In this document: in pieces, positions 1 to 6,821 of the stretch | Layout: each line of letters starts with the position of its first letter | Position numbering within the stretch: the stretch's first letter is position 1 | DNA from: Candidatus Mediterraneibacter stercorigallinarum | GTDB taxonomy: Bacteria; Bacillota; Clostridia; Lachnospirales; Lachnospiraceae | Direction of reading: 5' to 3' | Assembly: GCA_019116185.1 (NCBI GenBank) | Contig: DXCD01000194.1 | Coordinates: forward strand, 1 to 13,103 | DNA length: 13,103 bases | Program-made: the position numbers and the translations under genes | The notes under the pieces: generated by a model | Seen by the model: only the letters and a program-made list of their open reading frames with translations | The model's database searches: none | What the model was told of the DNA's origin: nothing

Positions 1-264
1 GGGATGTGTGGATTCGGTGACTTGGAGGAATCCGTTGGAAAGTGTTAAGGGAAGGGGACGCGGTGTTAATTTTCAGAGCAGGATTGTTTGACGCAAAGCG
101 GAGTTGCCTGCTCTGAAAATTGCTTTTAACCGTGTTCCCTTCCCTTTATACTTTCCCGGATTCTGGAGCGGAGCCGAGCCACACATCCCCATCCCCGAAT
201 ACGTTATGAAATTATTCTCTGCTGTTTTCGGATGATTTACTTCATCTAAGTCTCCCCGGCAAAA
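1..264 (-). repeat. Long-hairpin repeat, copy 1 (candidate structured RNA)
   Basis: Read on the minus strand from 264 down to 1. Conserved boxes come in order: TTGCCGGGG (262-254), GAAAACAG (229-222), ACGTATTC (204-197) and CGGCTCCGCTCCA (176-164). A long imperfect hairpin follows, with arms about 107-189 and 1-82. The innermost 15 bp (68-82 with 107-121) and the basal 11 bp (1-11 with 179-189) are perfect. The apical loop is 24 nt (83-106). The element starts 14 nt after the plsC stop codon, on the same strand. A second copy with the same boxes lies at 12852-13103. There is no run of T after the stem, so it is not an ordinary intrinsic terminator, and I see no credible protein in it. The 3' end may continue beyond position 1. 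Whether it acts as RNA, as a DNA hairpin or as a non-autonomous mobile repeat is not decided by the sequence. Confidence 0.8.
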
Positions 265-275
265 CCAGATTGCTA

Positions 276-1010
276 TCACACGAACTCTGCATTTTTGTGT
301 ATGGTCTCCCGTATGATATTTTCTACATAATCTCCGATATGTCTTTTGGTATCCTTATCCAGTTGATCAGGATAGATCGGTTTCCCGTATTCGATGACCA
401 CATGGGTCTTTTTTACTTTGGGGAAATGGTTTTCGAATATTTCTGCCGTATTGTTCATGGAGATCGGCACGATCGCGCAGCCGCTCTTGGTCGCGATCTT
501 AAACGCGCCGTCTTTAAAGGGCAGCAGGCTCAGTTCTTCCCCGGTGTTCCTTGTCCCTTCAGGGAAAATACAGATAGAGATTCCTTTTTTGACATAATCG
601 ATCGCCGTGAGGATGGTCTTTAATCCTTCTTTCGGATCTTTTCGGTCAAGAAAGAGGCAGTACACCCGCCGCATCCAGGAAGTCAGCGCCAGGTAGCGCT
701 CCATTTCTTTCTTTGCGATATAACCGGTCAGCCTCCTGCATCTGCTGTATGTCAGAAGGATATCAAAATAGCTGCGGTGGTTTCCGATGAAGAGCACCGG
801 CTCGTCAGGAATATTTTCTTCTCCGATGACAGTTGCTTTTACGCCTGCCATGCAAAGGATAACTTTAAACCCCCATTGTACGATGCGGAGAGAGCTGATA
901 TCACGTGCGTACGGATTGAATTTGCCGATGATCCATTCTACAAGAAGAACAGGGATCGTCAGGATCAGATATAGGATTAAAAAGATTACGATACAGATAA
1001 AACGAATCAT
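276..1010 (-). CDS. plsC: 1-acyl-sn-glycerol-3-phosphate acyltransferase (PlsC family)
   Basis: A 244-residue membrane-associated acyltransferase, predicted to add the second acyl chain to lysophosphatidic acid and form phosphatidic acid for phospholipid synthesis. The N-terminus (about residues 3-29) is a hydrophobic segment. The catalytic HX4D motif is visible as NHRSYFD (H78, D83) and the substrate-binding motif as FPEGTRN (E151-R154). Length is normal for PlsC. The open frame continues upstream to 1286, but the start chosen at 1010 has a GGAG site eight bases ahead and gives the usual PlsC N-terminus. An ATG at 1034 is a less likely alternative. The gene is transcribed away from the lipoprotein/sipL operon, from a sigma-A promoter at 1060-1088. 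The long-hairpin repeat begins just after its stop codon. The exact acyl donor (acyl-ACP or acyl-phosphate chemistry) cannot be read from sequence. Confidence 0.93.
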   Translation of the reverse strand: MIRFICIVIFLILYLILTIPVLLVEWIIGKFNPYARDISSLRIVQWGFKVILCMAGVKATVIGEENIPDEPVLFIGNHRSYFDILLTYSRCRRLTGYIAKKEMERYLALTSWMRRVYCLFLDRKDPKEGLKTILTAIDYVKKGISICIFPEGTRNTGEELSLLPFKDGAFKIATKSGCAIVPISMNNTAEIFENHFPKVKKTHVVIEYGKPIYPDQLDKDTKRHIGDYVENIIRETIHKNAEFV

Positions 1011-1059
1011 ATGCTGGTCTCCATTTTCTTTCATAATAGTTATAAAGCGTGTGAGTTCA

Positions 1060-1088
1060 ATTATACAGCGGCAGTGTCGAAAAAACAA
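1060..1088 (-). promoter_or_regulatory. Sigma-A promoter for plsC
   Basis: On the minus strand there is a -35 TTGTTT (1088-1083), a 17-base spacer and a perfect -10 TATAAT (1065-1060). Transcription would start near 1053, leaving a leader of about 40 bases before the plsC start codon. Confidence 0.72.
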
Positions 1089-1095
1089 GCCGTTT

Positions 1096-1119
1096 GCCGG
1101 GAGAGAATATTTCCCCGGC
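1096..1119. repeat. GCCGGG/CCCGGC inverted repeat in the divergent intergenic region
   Basis: GCCGGG (1096-1101) and CCCGGC (1114-1119) form a perfect 6-bp palindrome with a 12-base centre. It lies between the two divergent promoters and overlaps the -35 of the sigma-E-like promoter. It could be an operator; no regulator can be assigned. Confidence 0.4.
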
Positions 1120-1133
1120 GTATCACATATGAT
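1105..1133 (+). promoter_or_regulatory. Sigma-E-like (mother-cell) promoter for the lipoprotein/sipL operon
   Basis: GAATATT (1105-1111), a 14-base spacer and CATATGAT (1126-1133) match the known sigma-E pattern (xATATT, 13-15 bases, CATAxxxT). Transcription would start near 1140, just ahead of the GGGG ribosome site at 1151. No better sigma-A promoter is visible here. The match fits the sporulation role inferred for the second gene, but it was judged by eye against a short consensus. Confidence 0.55.
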
Positions 1134-1162
1134 TATAGGGAAAATACTGCGGGGAAAAGAAA

Positions 1163-1627
1163 ATGAAATGGACAGGGAAAAGGCGCGGAACCATAGTGCC
1201 CGGGCAGCGCCGCGGACACAGGCGGTTCGCGGCAGGCGGCATCGTCTTGTGCGCGGCTCTCTGCATATTGACGGGATGCGCTGCACGCAGGCAGAACCAA
1301 CAGAAGCTCCGGGACCTGGAGTTCACGGTGCTGGATAAAGACACTGTGCCCGAGGAGTTCAAGCTGCTGATCGAGGAGAAGAAGAACGCGCCTTTTAAGC
1401 TGACTTATGCGGACCAGGGGCAGCTCTATATTGCCGAGGGATATGGGGCGCAGCCCACCACGGGGTACAGCGTGAAGGTGACGGAATTGTATGAGACAGA
1501 GGACACAGTCTGCATCAATACGAACTTGTCAGGACCGGAGAAGGGAGAAGAGACAAAAGAGACTGCTACATTTCCTTATGTGGTTGTACAGTTGGAATAT
1601 ATTGAAAAAGATGTTTTATTTGACTGA
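1163..1627 (+). CDS. PrcB-domain lipoprotein
   Basis: A 154-residue protein with a basic N-terminus, a hydrophobic signal segment (about residues 23-38) and a lipobox LTGC followed by AA. It is therefore expected to be a lipoprotein anchored on the outer face of the membrane. The C-terminal half (about residues 92-150) contains the pattern GAQPTTGYSV, then a strand-rich stretch, then TFPYVVVQLEY. This resembles the PrcB C-terminal domain, first named from a protease-complex subunit of Treponema. The molecular function of this domain in Firmicutes is not established, and no protease is encoded nearby. The start has a GGGGAAAAG site eight bases upstream. It is first in an operon with the sipL-like gene (30-base gap) and sits behind the sigma-E-like promoter, so a role in the outer forespore membrane or mother-cell envelope is possible. 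That role is inference from context only. Confidence 0.75.
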   Translation: MKWTGKRRGTIVPGQRRGHRRFAAGGIVLCAALCILTGCAARRQNQQKLRDLEFTVLDKDTVPEEFKLLIEEKKNAPFKLTYADQGQLYIAEGYGAQPTTGYSVKVTELYETEDTVCINTNLSGPEKGEETKETATFPYVVVQLEYIEKDVLFD

Positions 1628-1657
1628 ATCTGCAGGAAGAGCGACAGGAGGAGAGAT

Positions 1658-3217
1658 ATGGAACTGATCAAAAGGCCGATCCATTATACGCAGGAGGGGA
1701 AGAGTATCTTCGACCAGTTTTATCTGGACGAGGATTATAATGTGCCGGAACAGAAAGAGGATGTACAGCGGATCATACAGGGAAGCGCAGAATGCAGGAT
1801 GGAGGATATCCGCCCCGTGGAAAACTATGTGAAGGCCACGGGGAAGGTGTATTTCCGGATCCTTTATATGACTGCGTCCGGGGACCCGAAACCGGCAGTG
1901 CTGGAAGGCAAGCTGCCCTTTGAGGAAATGGTCTATGCGGAGAGCGACGGGAACGAGACATTTTTTATCCGGAACATGCGGACGGAATTTACCGGTTCAG
2001 TCGTGAATTCGAGAAAACTGAGCCTTCGGGTGATGGCGGAGATGGAGATCGGAAGAGAGCGTCTCCGGGATGAGGAGCTGACCGTGGATGTGGAGAGCGA
2101 CATTCCGGTTTACCGTAAGATGGAGAAATTAAACCTGCTGAAGCTGGCGGTCTCCAGAAAGGATACATACCGGATCAAGGAGGAGATCATCCTGCCGGGG
2201 ACAAAAGAGAGCATCGGGCAGGTCCTGCTTACAGATGTCGGCAGCAGGAAGCTGGATATCCGGCTGGGACCGGACGAGATACTGCTCCGGGGAGAACTGC
2301 AGGTATTCTGCATGTATCTGTCAGCGGATGAAAAGGCAGACTGGATCGAGCAGAATGTGCCCTATGAGGGCAGGATTTCCTGCGAGGGCGTGACAGAGGG
2401 AATGTATCATCACATACGGCATTCCCTGGAGGATACGCTTGTGGATGTCCGGCTGGATGAGGACGGAGAGATGCGGATCCTTGGCATTGAGGCGACACTC
2501 TCGCTGAGAATGAATATTTACGAGGAAGAGGAAAACGAAATATTGCGGGATATGTACTCACTGGAACAGGTGTGTGAATTTGACACCCGTGACGTGGTGT
2601 GCGAAGAACTTTTGATGCAGAATCAGTCCAGATGCAAGGTGTCCGAGCGGCTGGCGCTCCCGGAGCTGAAAGAAGATGTGCTCCAGATCCTGCACAGCCA
2701 GGGGAGTATTCAGATGGAAAGCGAACAGCATACAGATGATGGCATCCGCGTCGAAGGAATCCTGCACCTTTCTTTCCTGTACCTGCGGGGAGACGATATG
2801 GAGCCGTACGGAAGCTGGCAGGGACTTGTTCCTTTTTCCTATCTTATTGAATACCCGGAGATGCCGGACGGCGCGGACAGCAGCCTTTCCAGCCATGTGG
2901 AGCAGCTGGCCGTGACACTGGCCGGAAATGAAGCCGTTGAGGTAAAGGCTGTGCTAGCATTTGATGTTTTCCTCCGCAGGCAGATTCCGCTGGAAATGAT
3001 CACAGATGCGCGGATGAGGCCGGCAGATACAGAGGCAGCGGCCGATCGGCCGGGAATCGTGGGACATATCGTTCAGGAAGGAGAAGATATGTGGAGCCTT
3101 GCAAAGAAATATATGACCACGGTTGAGGGGATCATGGAGATCAATGGCATGGAAAATGAAAATGTCAGACAGGGGGATAAACTGTTGATTTTAAAAGAAA
3201 ATGTGAGTATACTATAA
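1658..3217 (+). CDS. sipL: SPOCS (DUF3794)/LysM spore-coat morphogenesis protein, SipL-like
   Basis: A 519-residue soluble protein with repeated DUF3794 (SPOCS) domains over about residues 1-460 and one C-terminal LysM domain (about 468-514, from GHIVQEGEDMWSLAKKY to GDKLLILKEN). In Clostridioides difficile, SipL has this architecture and binds the coat ATPase SpoIVA through its LysM region. It is needed to encase the forespore with coat and acts as the functional counterpart of Bacillus SpoVID. As I recall it, the gene order here (this gene, ispE, GntR regulator, spoIIR) matches the C. difficile sipL locus, which supports the assignment over other SPOCS/LysM proteins. An AGGAGG-type site ends eight bases before the ATG. 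There is no signal peptide or membrane segment, as expected for a mother-cell cytosolic protein. The symbol is by domain order and synteny, not by alignment. Confidence 0.82.
   Translation: MELIKRPIHYTQEGKSIFDQFYLDEDYNVPEQKEDVQRIIQGSAECRMEDIRPVENYVKATGKVYFRILYMTASGDPKPAVLEGKLPFEEMVYAESDGNETFFIRNMRTEFTGSVVNSRKLSLRVMAEMEIGRERLRDEELTVDVESDIPVYRKMEKLNLLKLAVSRKDTYRIKEEIILPGTKESIGQVLLTDVGSRKLDIRLGPDEILLRGELQVFCMYLSADEKADWIEQNVPYEGRISCEGVTEGMYHHIRHSLEDTLVDVRLDEDGEMRILGIEATLSLRMNIYEEEENEILRDMYSLEQVCEFDTRDVVCEELLMQNQSRCKVSERLALPELKEDVLQILHSQGSIQMESEQHTDDGIRVEGILHLSFLYLRGDDMEPYGSWQGLVPFSYLIEYPEMPDGADSSLSSHVEQLAVTLAGNEAVEVKAVLAFDVFLRRQIPLEMITDARMRPADTEAAADRPGIVGHIVQEGEDMWSLAKKYMTTVEGIMEINGMENENVRQGDKLLILKENVSIL
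3185..3213 (+). promoter_or_regulatory. Sigma-A promoter for the ispE operon, inside the end of the sipL-like gene
   Basis: TTGATT (3185-3190), a 17-base spacer and TATACT (3208-3213). Transcription would begin near 3220, giving a leader of about 110 bases that contains the REP-like hairpin. It would let ispE be expressed in vegetative cells independently of the sporulation genes upstream. Confidence 0.55.
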
Positions 3218-3244
3218 GTATAATGTATACAAGATACAGAAGGC

Positions 3245-3288
3245 TCAAAGGGGTCAGACCCTTTCTGGAAGGTGCCTGACCCCTTTGA
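3245..3288. repeat. REP-like GGGGTCAG palindrome
   Basis: A perfect 13-bp inverted repeat (3245-3257 with 3276-3288; core AAAGGGGTCAG / CTGACCCCTTT) with a short inner stem CCTT/AAGG. Palindromes with the GGGGTCAG core are a widespread REP-type repeat class, commonly linked to REP-associated (Y1/HUH) transposases encoded elsewhere in the genome. It lies between the sipL-like gene and ispE, in the predicted ispE leader. There is no T run after it, so it is not a clear terminator. Confidence 0.75.
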
Positions 3289-3331
3289 CCGCCATATTCA
3301 GAATATTCAGAAAAATGATGGAGGACACAGG

Positions 3332-4219
3332 ATGAAGCAGATTGAACTGAAAGCACTGGCAAAGATCAATCTGGGGCTGGATGTACTTGGAAGACGGGAA
3401 AACGGATATCACGATGTAAGGATGGTTATGCAGTCGATCTATCTGTACGATGAAGTAAAGCTGGAAAAGACAGCAGAGCCGGGGATTACGACAGTATCTA
3501 ACTTGAGTTTTCTTCCCACAGGAGACGGCAATATTGCATACAAAGCCGCCCGGCTCTTACAAGAAGAGTTTCAGATCACGGAAGGGATAAAGATTACATT
3601 AAATAAGCATATCCCGGTTGCAGCGGGACTTGCGGGAGGCAGTTCCAATGCGGCGGCAGTGCTGTTTGGGATGAACCGTATGTTCCGCCTCGGTCTGTCG
3701 CAGAAGGATCTGATGGACCGTGGCGTCCGGCTGGGCGCGGATGTTCCATACTGTATTATGAGAGGAACTGTTCTGGCGGAAGGGATTGGCGAGAAGCTGA
3801 GCGTCCTGCCCGCAATGCCGAAATGCACGGTGCTCATTGCCAAGCCTCCGGTGAGCGTTTCCACAAAGGTGGTTTATGAAGCGCTGGATGCAAAAGAGAT
3901 CACAGAACACCCGGATATTGACGGAATTATTGAAGGACTTAAGAACAACAGTCTGAAACAGGTGGCTGCGTGCATGGGAAATGTGCTGGAGGATGTGACT
4001 GTTCCCATGCATCCGGTGATCGATCAGATCAAACAGGAAATGAAGAGCTCCGGCGCGCTCAACGCCATGATGAGCGGGAGCGGGCCGACCGTGTTCGGGC
4101 TGTTTGAAAGCAGGGCCGACGCCAGGGAGGCACAGAGGCGCATCAGAGAAAAGTCGCTGACCAGACAGGTGTATGTGACCAGTATACACAGTGTGAGGAG
4201 GAATCAGGATGCCGATTGA
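3332..4219 (+). CDS. ispE: 4-diphosphocytidyl-2-C-methyl-D-erythritol kinase
   Basis: A 295-residue GHMP-family kinase that phosphorylates the 2-hydroxyl of CDP-methylerythritol with ATP, in the MEP route to isoprenoids. The N-terminal ALAKINLGLDV carries the conserved lysine (K11). The glycine-rich ATP loop is PVAAGLAGGSSNAAAV (about 95-110). The catalytic aspartate lies in GADVPYC (D137), and the third GHMP motif is MSGSGPTVFG near the C-terminus. Length is normal. The frame is open back to 3272, but that stretch lies in the REP-like palindrome; the ATG at 3332 has GGAGG nine bases ahead and begins the conserved sequence. The stop overlaps the next gene by 11 bases, so the two are translationally coupled. 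Confidence 0.97.
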   Translation: MKQIELKALAKINLGLDVLGRRENGYHDVRMVMQSIYLYDEVKLEKTAEPGITTVSNLSFLPTGDGNIAYKAARLLQEEFQITEGIKITLNKHIPVAAGLAGGSSNAAAVLFGMNRMFRLGLSQKDLMDRGVRLGADVPYCIMRGTVLAEGIGEKLSVLPAMPKCTVLIAKPPVSVSTKVVYEALDAKEITEHPDIDGIIEGLKNNSLKQVAACMGNVLEDVTVPMHPVIDQIKQEMKSSGALNAMMSGSGPTVFGLFESRADAREAQRRIREKSLTRQVYVTSIHSVRRNQDAD

Positions 4220-4889
4220 TTTTGAAGTTACCATGAATGAATATCTTCCGCTCAGGGATGTGGTTTTCAACACGCTGCGGCGGGCTATACTGCGGGGGGA
4301 ATTAAAACCCGGGGAACGGCTTATGGAGATACAGCTTGCCAACAAGCTTGGGGTGAGCCGTACGCCCATCCGGGAGGCGATCCGCAAGCTGGAGCTGGAA
4401 GGCCTTGTGCTGATGATCCCGAGAAAAGGAGCCGAAGTAGCGGAAATCACGGAGAAAAATCTCAGGGACGTATTGGAAGTGCGCTGTGCCCTTGAAGAAC
4501 TGGCAGTCCAGCTTGCCTGTGACCGGATTGATCAGAATCAGGTCAAAGAACTTCATGCGGCGGCAGACCATTTCAGGGATGTGCTGGACAGTGACGATAT
4601 TACGCAGATCGCACAGGCAGACGAGGCGTTCCATGATGTAATCTTTACAGCCACCGGCAATGGAAGGCTGATCCAGCTGCTGAATAATCTGAGAGAGCAG
4701 ATGTACCGCTACCGGATCGAATATCTGAAAAAGAAAGAATGCTATCCCCAGCTGCTTGCAGAACATCAGGCGATCATTACTTCAATCGAAGGACATGACA
4801 AACAGAAGGCAACCGAGATCACAGGGCAGCATATCAATAATCAGGTAGATACCGTGGTGGGAACACTGCGGCATCGAGACGAAGAATAA
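4209..4889 (+). CDS. GntR-family transcriptional regulator, FCD (FadR) type
   Basis: A 226-residue cytoplasmic DNA-binding regulator. The N-terminal winged helix (about residues 12-78) includes the typical AILRGELKPGERL and LGVSRTPIREAIRKLELEGLV. The all-helical FCD effector domain (about 88-215) follows. In it, the pattern EAFHDVIF, then EHQAI, then GQHINN places three histidines where many FCD proteins bind a metal ion and a small organic acid. The ATG lies inside the end of ispE and has GAGGAGG seven bases upstream. Its ligand and targets are unknown. As recalled, a GntR regulator also stands between ispE and spoIIR in C. difficile, so the position is conserved even though no functional link to either neighbour is clear. 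Confidence 0.92.
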   Translation: MPIDFEVTMNEYLPLRDVVFNTLRRAILRGELKPGERLMEIQLANKLGVSRTPIREAIRKLELEGLVLMIPRKGAEVAEITEKNLRDVLEVRCALEELAVQLACDRIDQNQVKELHAAADHFRDVLDSDDITQIAQADEAFHDVIFTATGNGRLIQLLNNLREQMYRYRIEYLKKKECYPQLLAEHQAIITSIEGHDKQKATEITGQHINNQVDTVVGTLRHRDEE

Positions 4890-4925
4890 AGAATCTTCTG
4901 TATATTCCCGCCATATTTGTCTATA

Positions 4926-4954
4926 CTCCAAATATCACGGACAAAGATTTGGAG
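4926..4954 (+). promoter_or_regulatory. Hairpin covering the spoIIR ribosome binding site
   Basis: CTCCAAAT (4926-4933) is an exact complement of ATTTGGAG (4947-4954), separated by 13 bases. The right half contains most of the GGAGG site used by spoIIR, so pairing in the mRNA would hide it. The stem is short (8 bp, A/U-rich) and could be chance. Confidence 0.35.
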
Positions 4955-4963
4955 GTTATACAT

Positions 4964-5602
4964 ATGGAGCGGACATATATTCAGAAGATGGAGAGAAATG
5001 CAGCGGGTATGATCATGTTTCTTGCAGTGTGCATATCCGTGCTGCTTACAGGAATGATAAGCCATAGAGTGGATGCCGCGGCGCAGGCGGACATGCAGGA
5101 GCATCTGGCGCGGGAGGTATTGCGGTTCCATGTGCTTGCCAACAGTGACAGCGAGGAAGACCAGGCGCTGAAGCTGAAGGTAAGGGATGCTGTGCTGGCA
5201 TTTTTGGATGAGAATATGCCGGAGATGGCTGACGCGGCTGAGACCGGGGCGTGGATGCGGAAAAACATTGACGCCATCGAGGAGGTCAGCAGGGAGACCG
5301 TGGCAGCAGATGGCGCGGAATATCCTGTAAGCGCGGCGGTCACGACCTGCTGGTTCCCGGATAAAAGTTACGGGGATGTTACATTTCCGGCGGGAAATTA
5401 TGAAGCCCTGCGTATAGAGATCGGGGCAGCGGAAGGGCACAACTGGTGGTGCGTGCTCTATCCGGGACTGTGTTTCCTGGACACGACAAACGCGGTCGTG
5501 CCGGACGAGGGAAAGCAGAAGCTTAAGAATGTATTGACGGAAGAGGAGTATTCCAGGGTGACAGCTACATCGGACTTTAAGATCAGCTGGTACTTCTGGT
5601 AG
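4964..5602 (+). CDS. spoIIR: Stage II sporulation protein R
   Basis: A 212-residue secreted sporulation signal. In Bacillus it is made in the forespore under sigma-F, exported to the intermembrane space, and triggers SpoIIGA to cleave pro-sigma-E in the mother cell. The N-terminus has a hydrophobic export segment (about residues 15-32). The family signature FHVLANSDSEEDQALKLKVRDAVL follows (about 50-73), and the C-terminal domain contains GHNWWCVLYPGLCFLD. The ATG at 4964 has GGAGG eight bases ahead. An upstream in-frame TTG at 4949 overlaps that site and is rejected. I do not see a convincing sigma-F promoter in the 74 bases upstream: a GTATA at 4900-4904 is not followed by a good -10. Length is normal for the family. 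Confidence 0.96.
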   Translation: MERTYIQKMERNAAGMIMFLAVCISVLLTGMISHRVDAAAQADMQEHLAREVLRFHVLANSDSEEDQALKLKVRDAVLAFLDENMPEMADAAETGAWMRKNIDAIEEVSRETVAADGAEYPVSAAVTTCWFPDKSYGDVTFPAGNYEALRIEIGAAEGHNWWCVLYPGLCFLDTTNAVVPDEGKQKLKNVLTEEEYSRVTATSDFKISWYFW

Positions 5603-5613
5603 AAGGCATAGAA

Positions 5614-6801
5614 ATGACAGAATTTTTAGTAAAGCATTTTATAAAGGATTATAAAGACGTGGAGAAGATATCCGTGCGGACGGCATATGGGGTGCTCGCC
5701 AGCATTGTGGGTATCTTCTGCAACGTTTTTCTGTTTATAGTGAAATTTGTAGTGGGCTTGGTGCTTCACAGCGTGTCCGTCACGGCGGATGCATTTAACA
5801 ATCTGTCTGACGCGGGCTCGTCTATTATCAGCTTTGTGGGAGTGAAGATGGCAGAAAAGCCGGCGGACAAGGATCACCCGTTCGGCCACGGGAGGATCGA
5901 GTATATTGCGGCGCTGATCGTATCCTTTCTCGTTCTGGAGGTGGGATTCACCTTCCTGAAGGATTCGTTCGGCAAGATCTGGAATCCGGAAGAACTGAAT
6001 TTCCAGACAGTGTCTGTGATTATTCTGCTCCTTTCTGTCGCGGTAAAACTCTGGCTCGGGCTCTTTAACCGGAAGCTGGGAGAGAAGATCAATTCTAAAG
6101 TAATGATGGCAGTCTTTACAGACTCAATGGGAGATGTGGTCACCACGGGAGCGACCATCCTTTCAATCCTCTTTTTCGGGCTGACAGGGATCAATATCGA
6201 CGGGATTGTGGGAGCGGGGGTAGCCCTTGTCGTCATGTGGGCAGGCATAGGGATTGCCAGGGATACTCTGGAGCCGCTGATCGGCGAGGCGATTGACCCG
6301 GAAGTATACGAGCAGATAAAAAAATTCGTGGAAAGCTATGACGGGATCGAAGGGACTCATGACCTGATCGTACATAATTACGGACCGGGAAGAAGCATGG
6401 CGTCTATCCACGCGGAGGTGCCAAACGACGTGGACATTGAACAGTCCCACGAAATCATCGACCGGATCGAGCGCGAGGCAGCGAAACAGATGGGACTCTT
6501 CCTTGTGATCCATATGGATCCTGTGGAAATGAAAGACGAGAGGGTGCTGCGTATACGAAAACAAGTGGAACAAATATTGGAAGAACTGGATCCGTCATGC
6601 AGTATCCATGATTTCCGTGTTGTCCACGGGGAGGCTCAGAGCAATCTGATCTTTGACATGGTCATTCCGATCGACTATGACGAGAAGACGAGAGATGAAC
6701 TGCCCCTGCGGCTTGCAGAGCGGATCAAGAATGTGGATTCCAGATATGAGTGTGTGATCACAGTTGACTATGATTATGTGGCGCAGACGGAAGAACAATA
6801 G
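5614..6801 (+). CDS. Cation diffusion facilitator, probable Mn2+-type exporter
   Basis: A 395-residue CDF-family antiporter that moves a divalent metal out of the cell in exchange for protons. About six membrane helices occupy residues 25-225. A soluble C-terminal dimerisation domain (about 230-300) follows, with a further C-terminal stretch up to 395. The conserved DHPFGHGRIEY motif is at about 87-97. The transport site in helix 2 reads N62-x3-D66 (FNNLSDAGS) and in helix 5 D170-x3-D174 (DSMGD). Zinc exporters such as YiiP have D-D in helix 2 and H-D in helix 5. An N-D-D-D site lacking the histidine is characteristic of manganese-type members such as streptococcal MntE, so Mn2+ (or possibly Fe2+) is the best guess. 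It starts 11 bases after spoIIR with a weak ribosome site. Confidence 0.93.
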   Translation: MTEFLVKHFIKDYKDVEKISVRTAYGVLASIVGIFCNVFLFIVKFVVGLVLHSVSVTADAFNNLSDAGSSIISFVGVKMAEKPADKDHPFGHGRIEYIAALIVSFLVLEVGFTFLKDSFGKIWNPEELNFQTVSVIILLLSVAVKLWLGLFNRKLGEKINSKVMMAVFTDSMGDVVTTGATILSILFFGLTGINIDGIVGAGVALVVMWAGIGIARDTLEPLIGEAIDPEVYEQIKKFVESYDGIEGTHDLIVHNYGPGRSMASIHAEVPNDVDIEQSHEIIDRIEREAAKQMGLFLVIHMDPVEMKDERVLRIRKQVEQILEELDPSCSIHDFRVVHGEAQSNLIFDMVIPIDYDEKTRDELPLRLAERIKNVDSRYECVITVDYDYVAQTEEQ

Positions 6802-6821
6802 AGAGACAGAGGTGTTGCAAG

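Noticed and set aside
73..279. Short minus-strand frame in the copy 1 element
   Set aside because: It runs through the hairpin, has no ribosome site, and is not conserved in copy 2.
1093..1101. TTTGCCGGG resembling the first box of the hairpin repeat
   Set aside because: None of the other boxes nor the long hairpin follows at the right distance, so it is taken as chance.
1011..1286. Upstream extension of the plsC reading frame
   Set aside because: It has no PlsC-like sequence, crosses the TATAAT promoter, and the start at 1010 has a good ribosome site.
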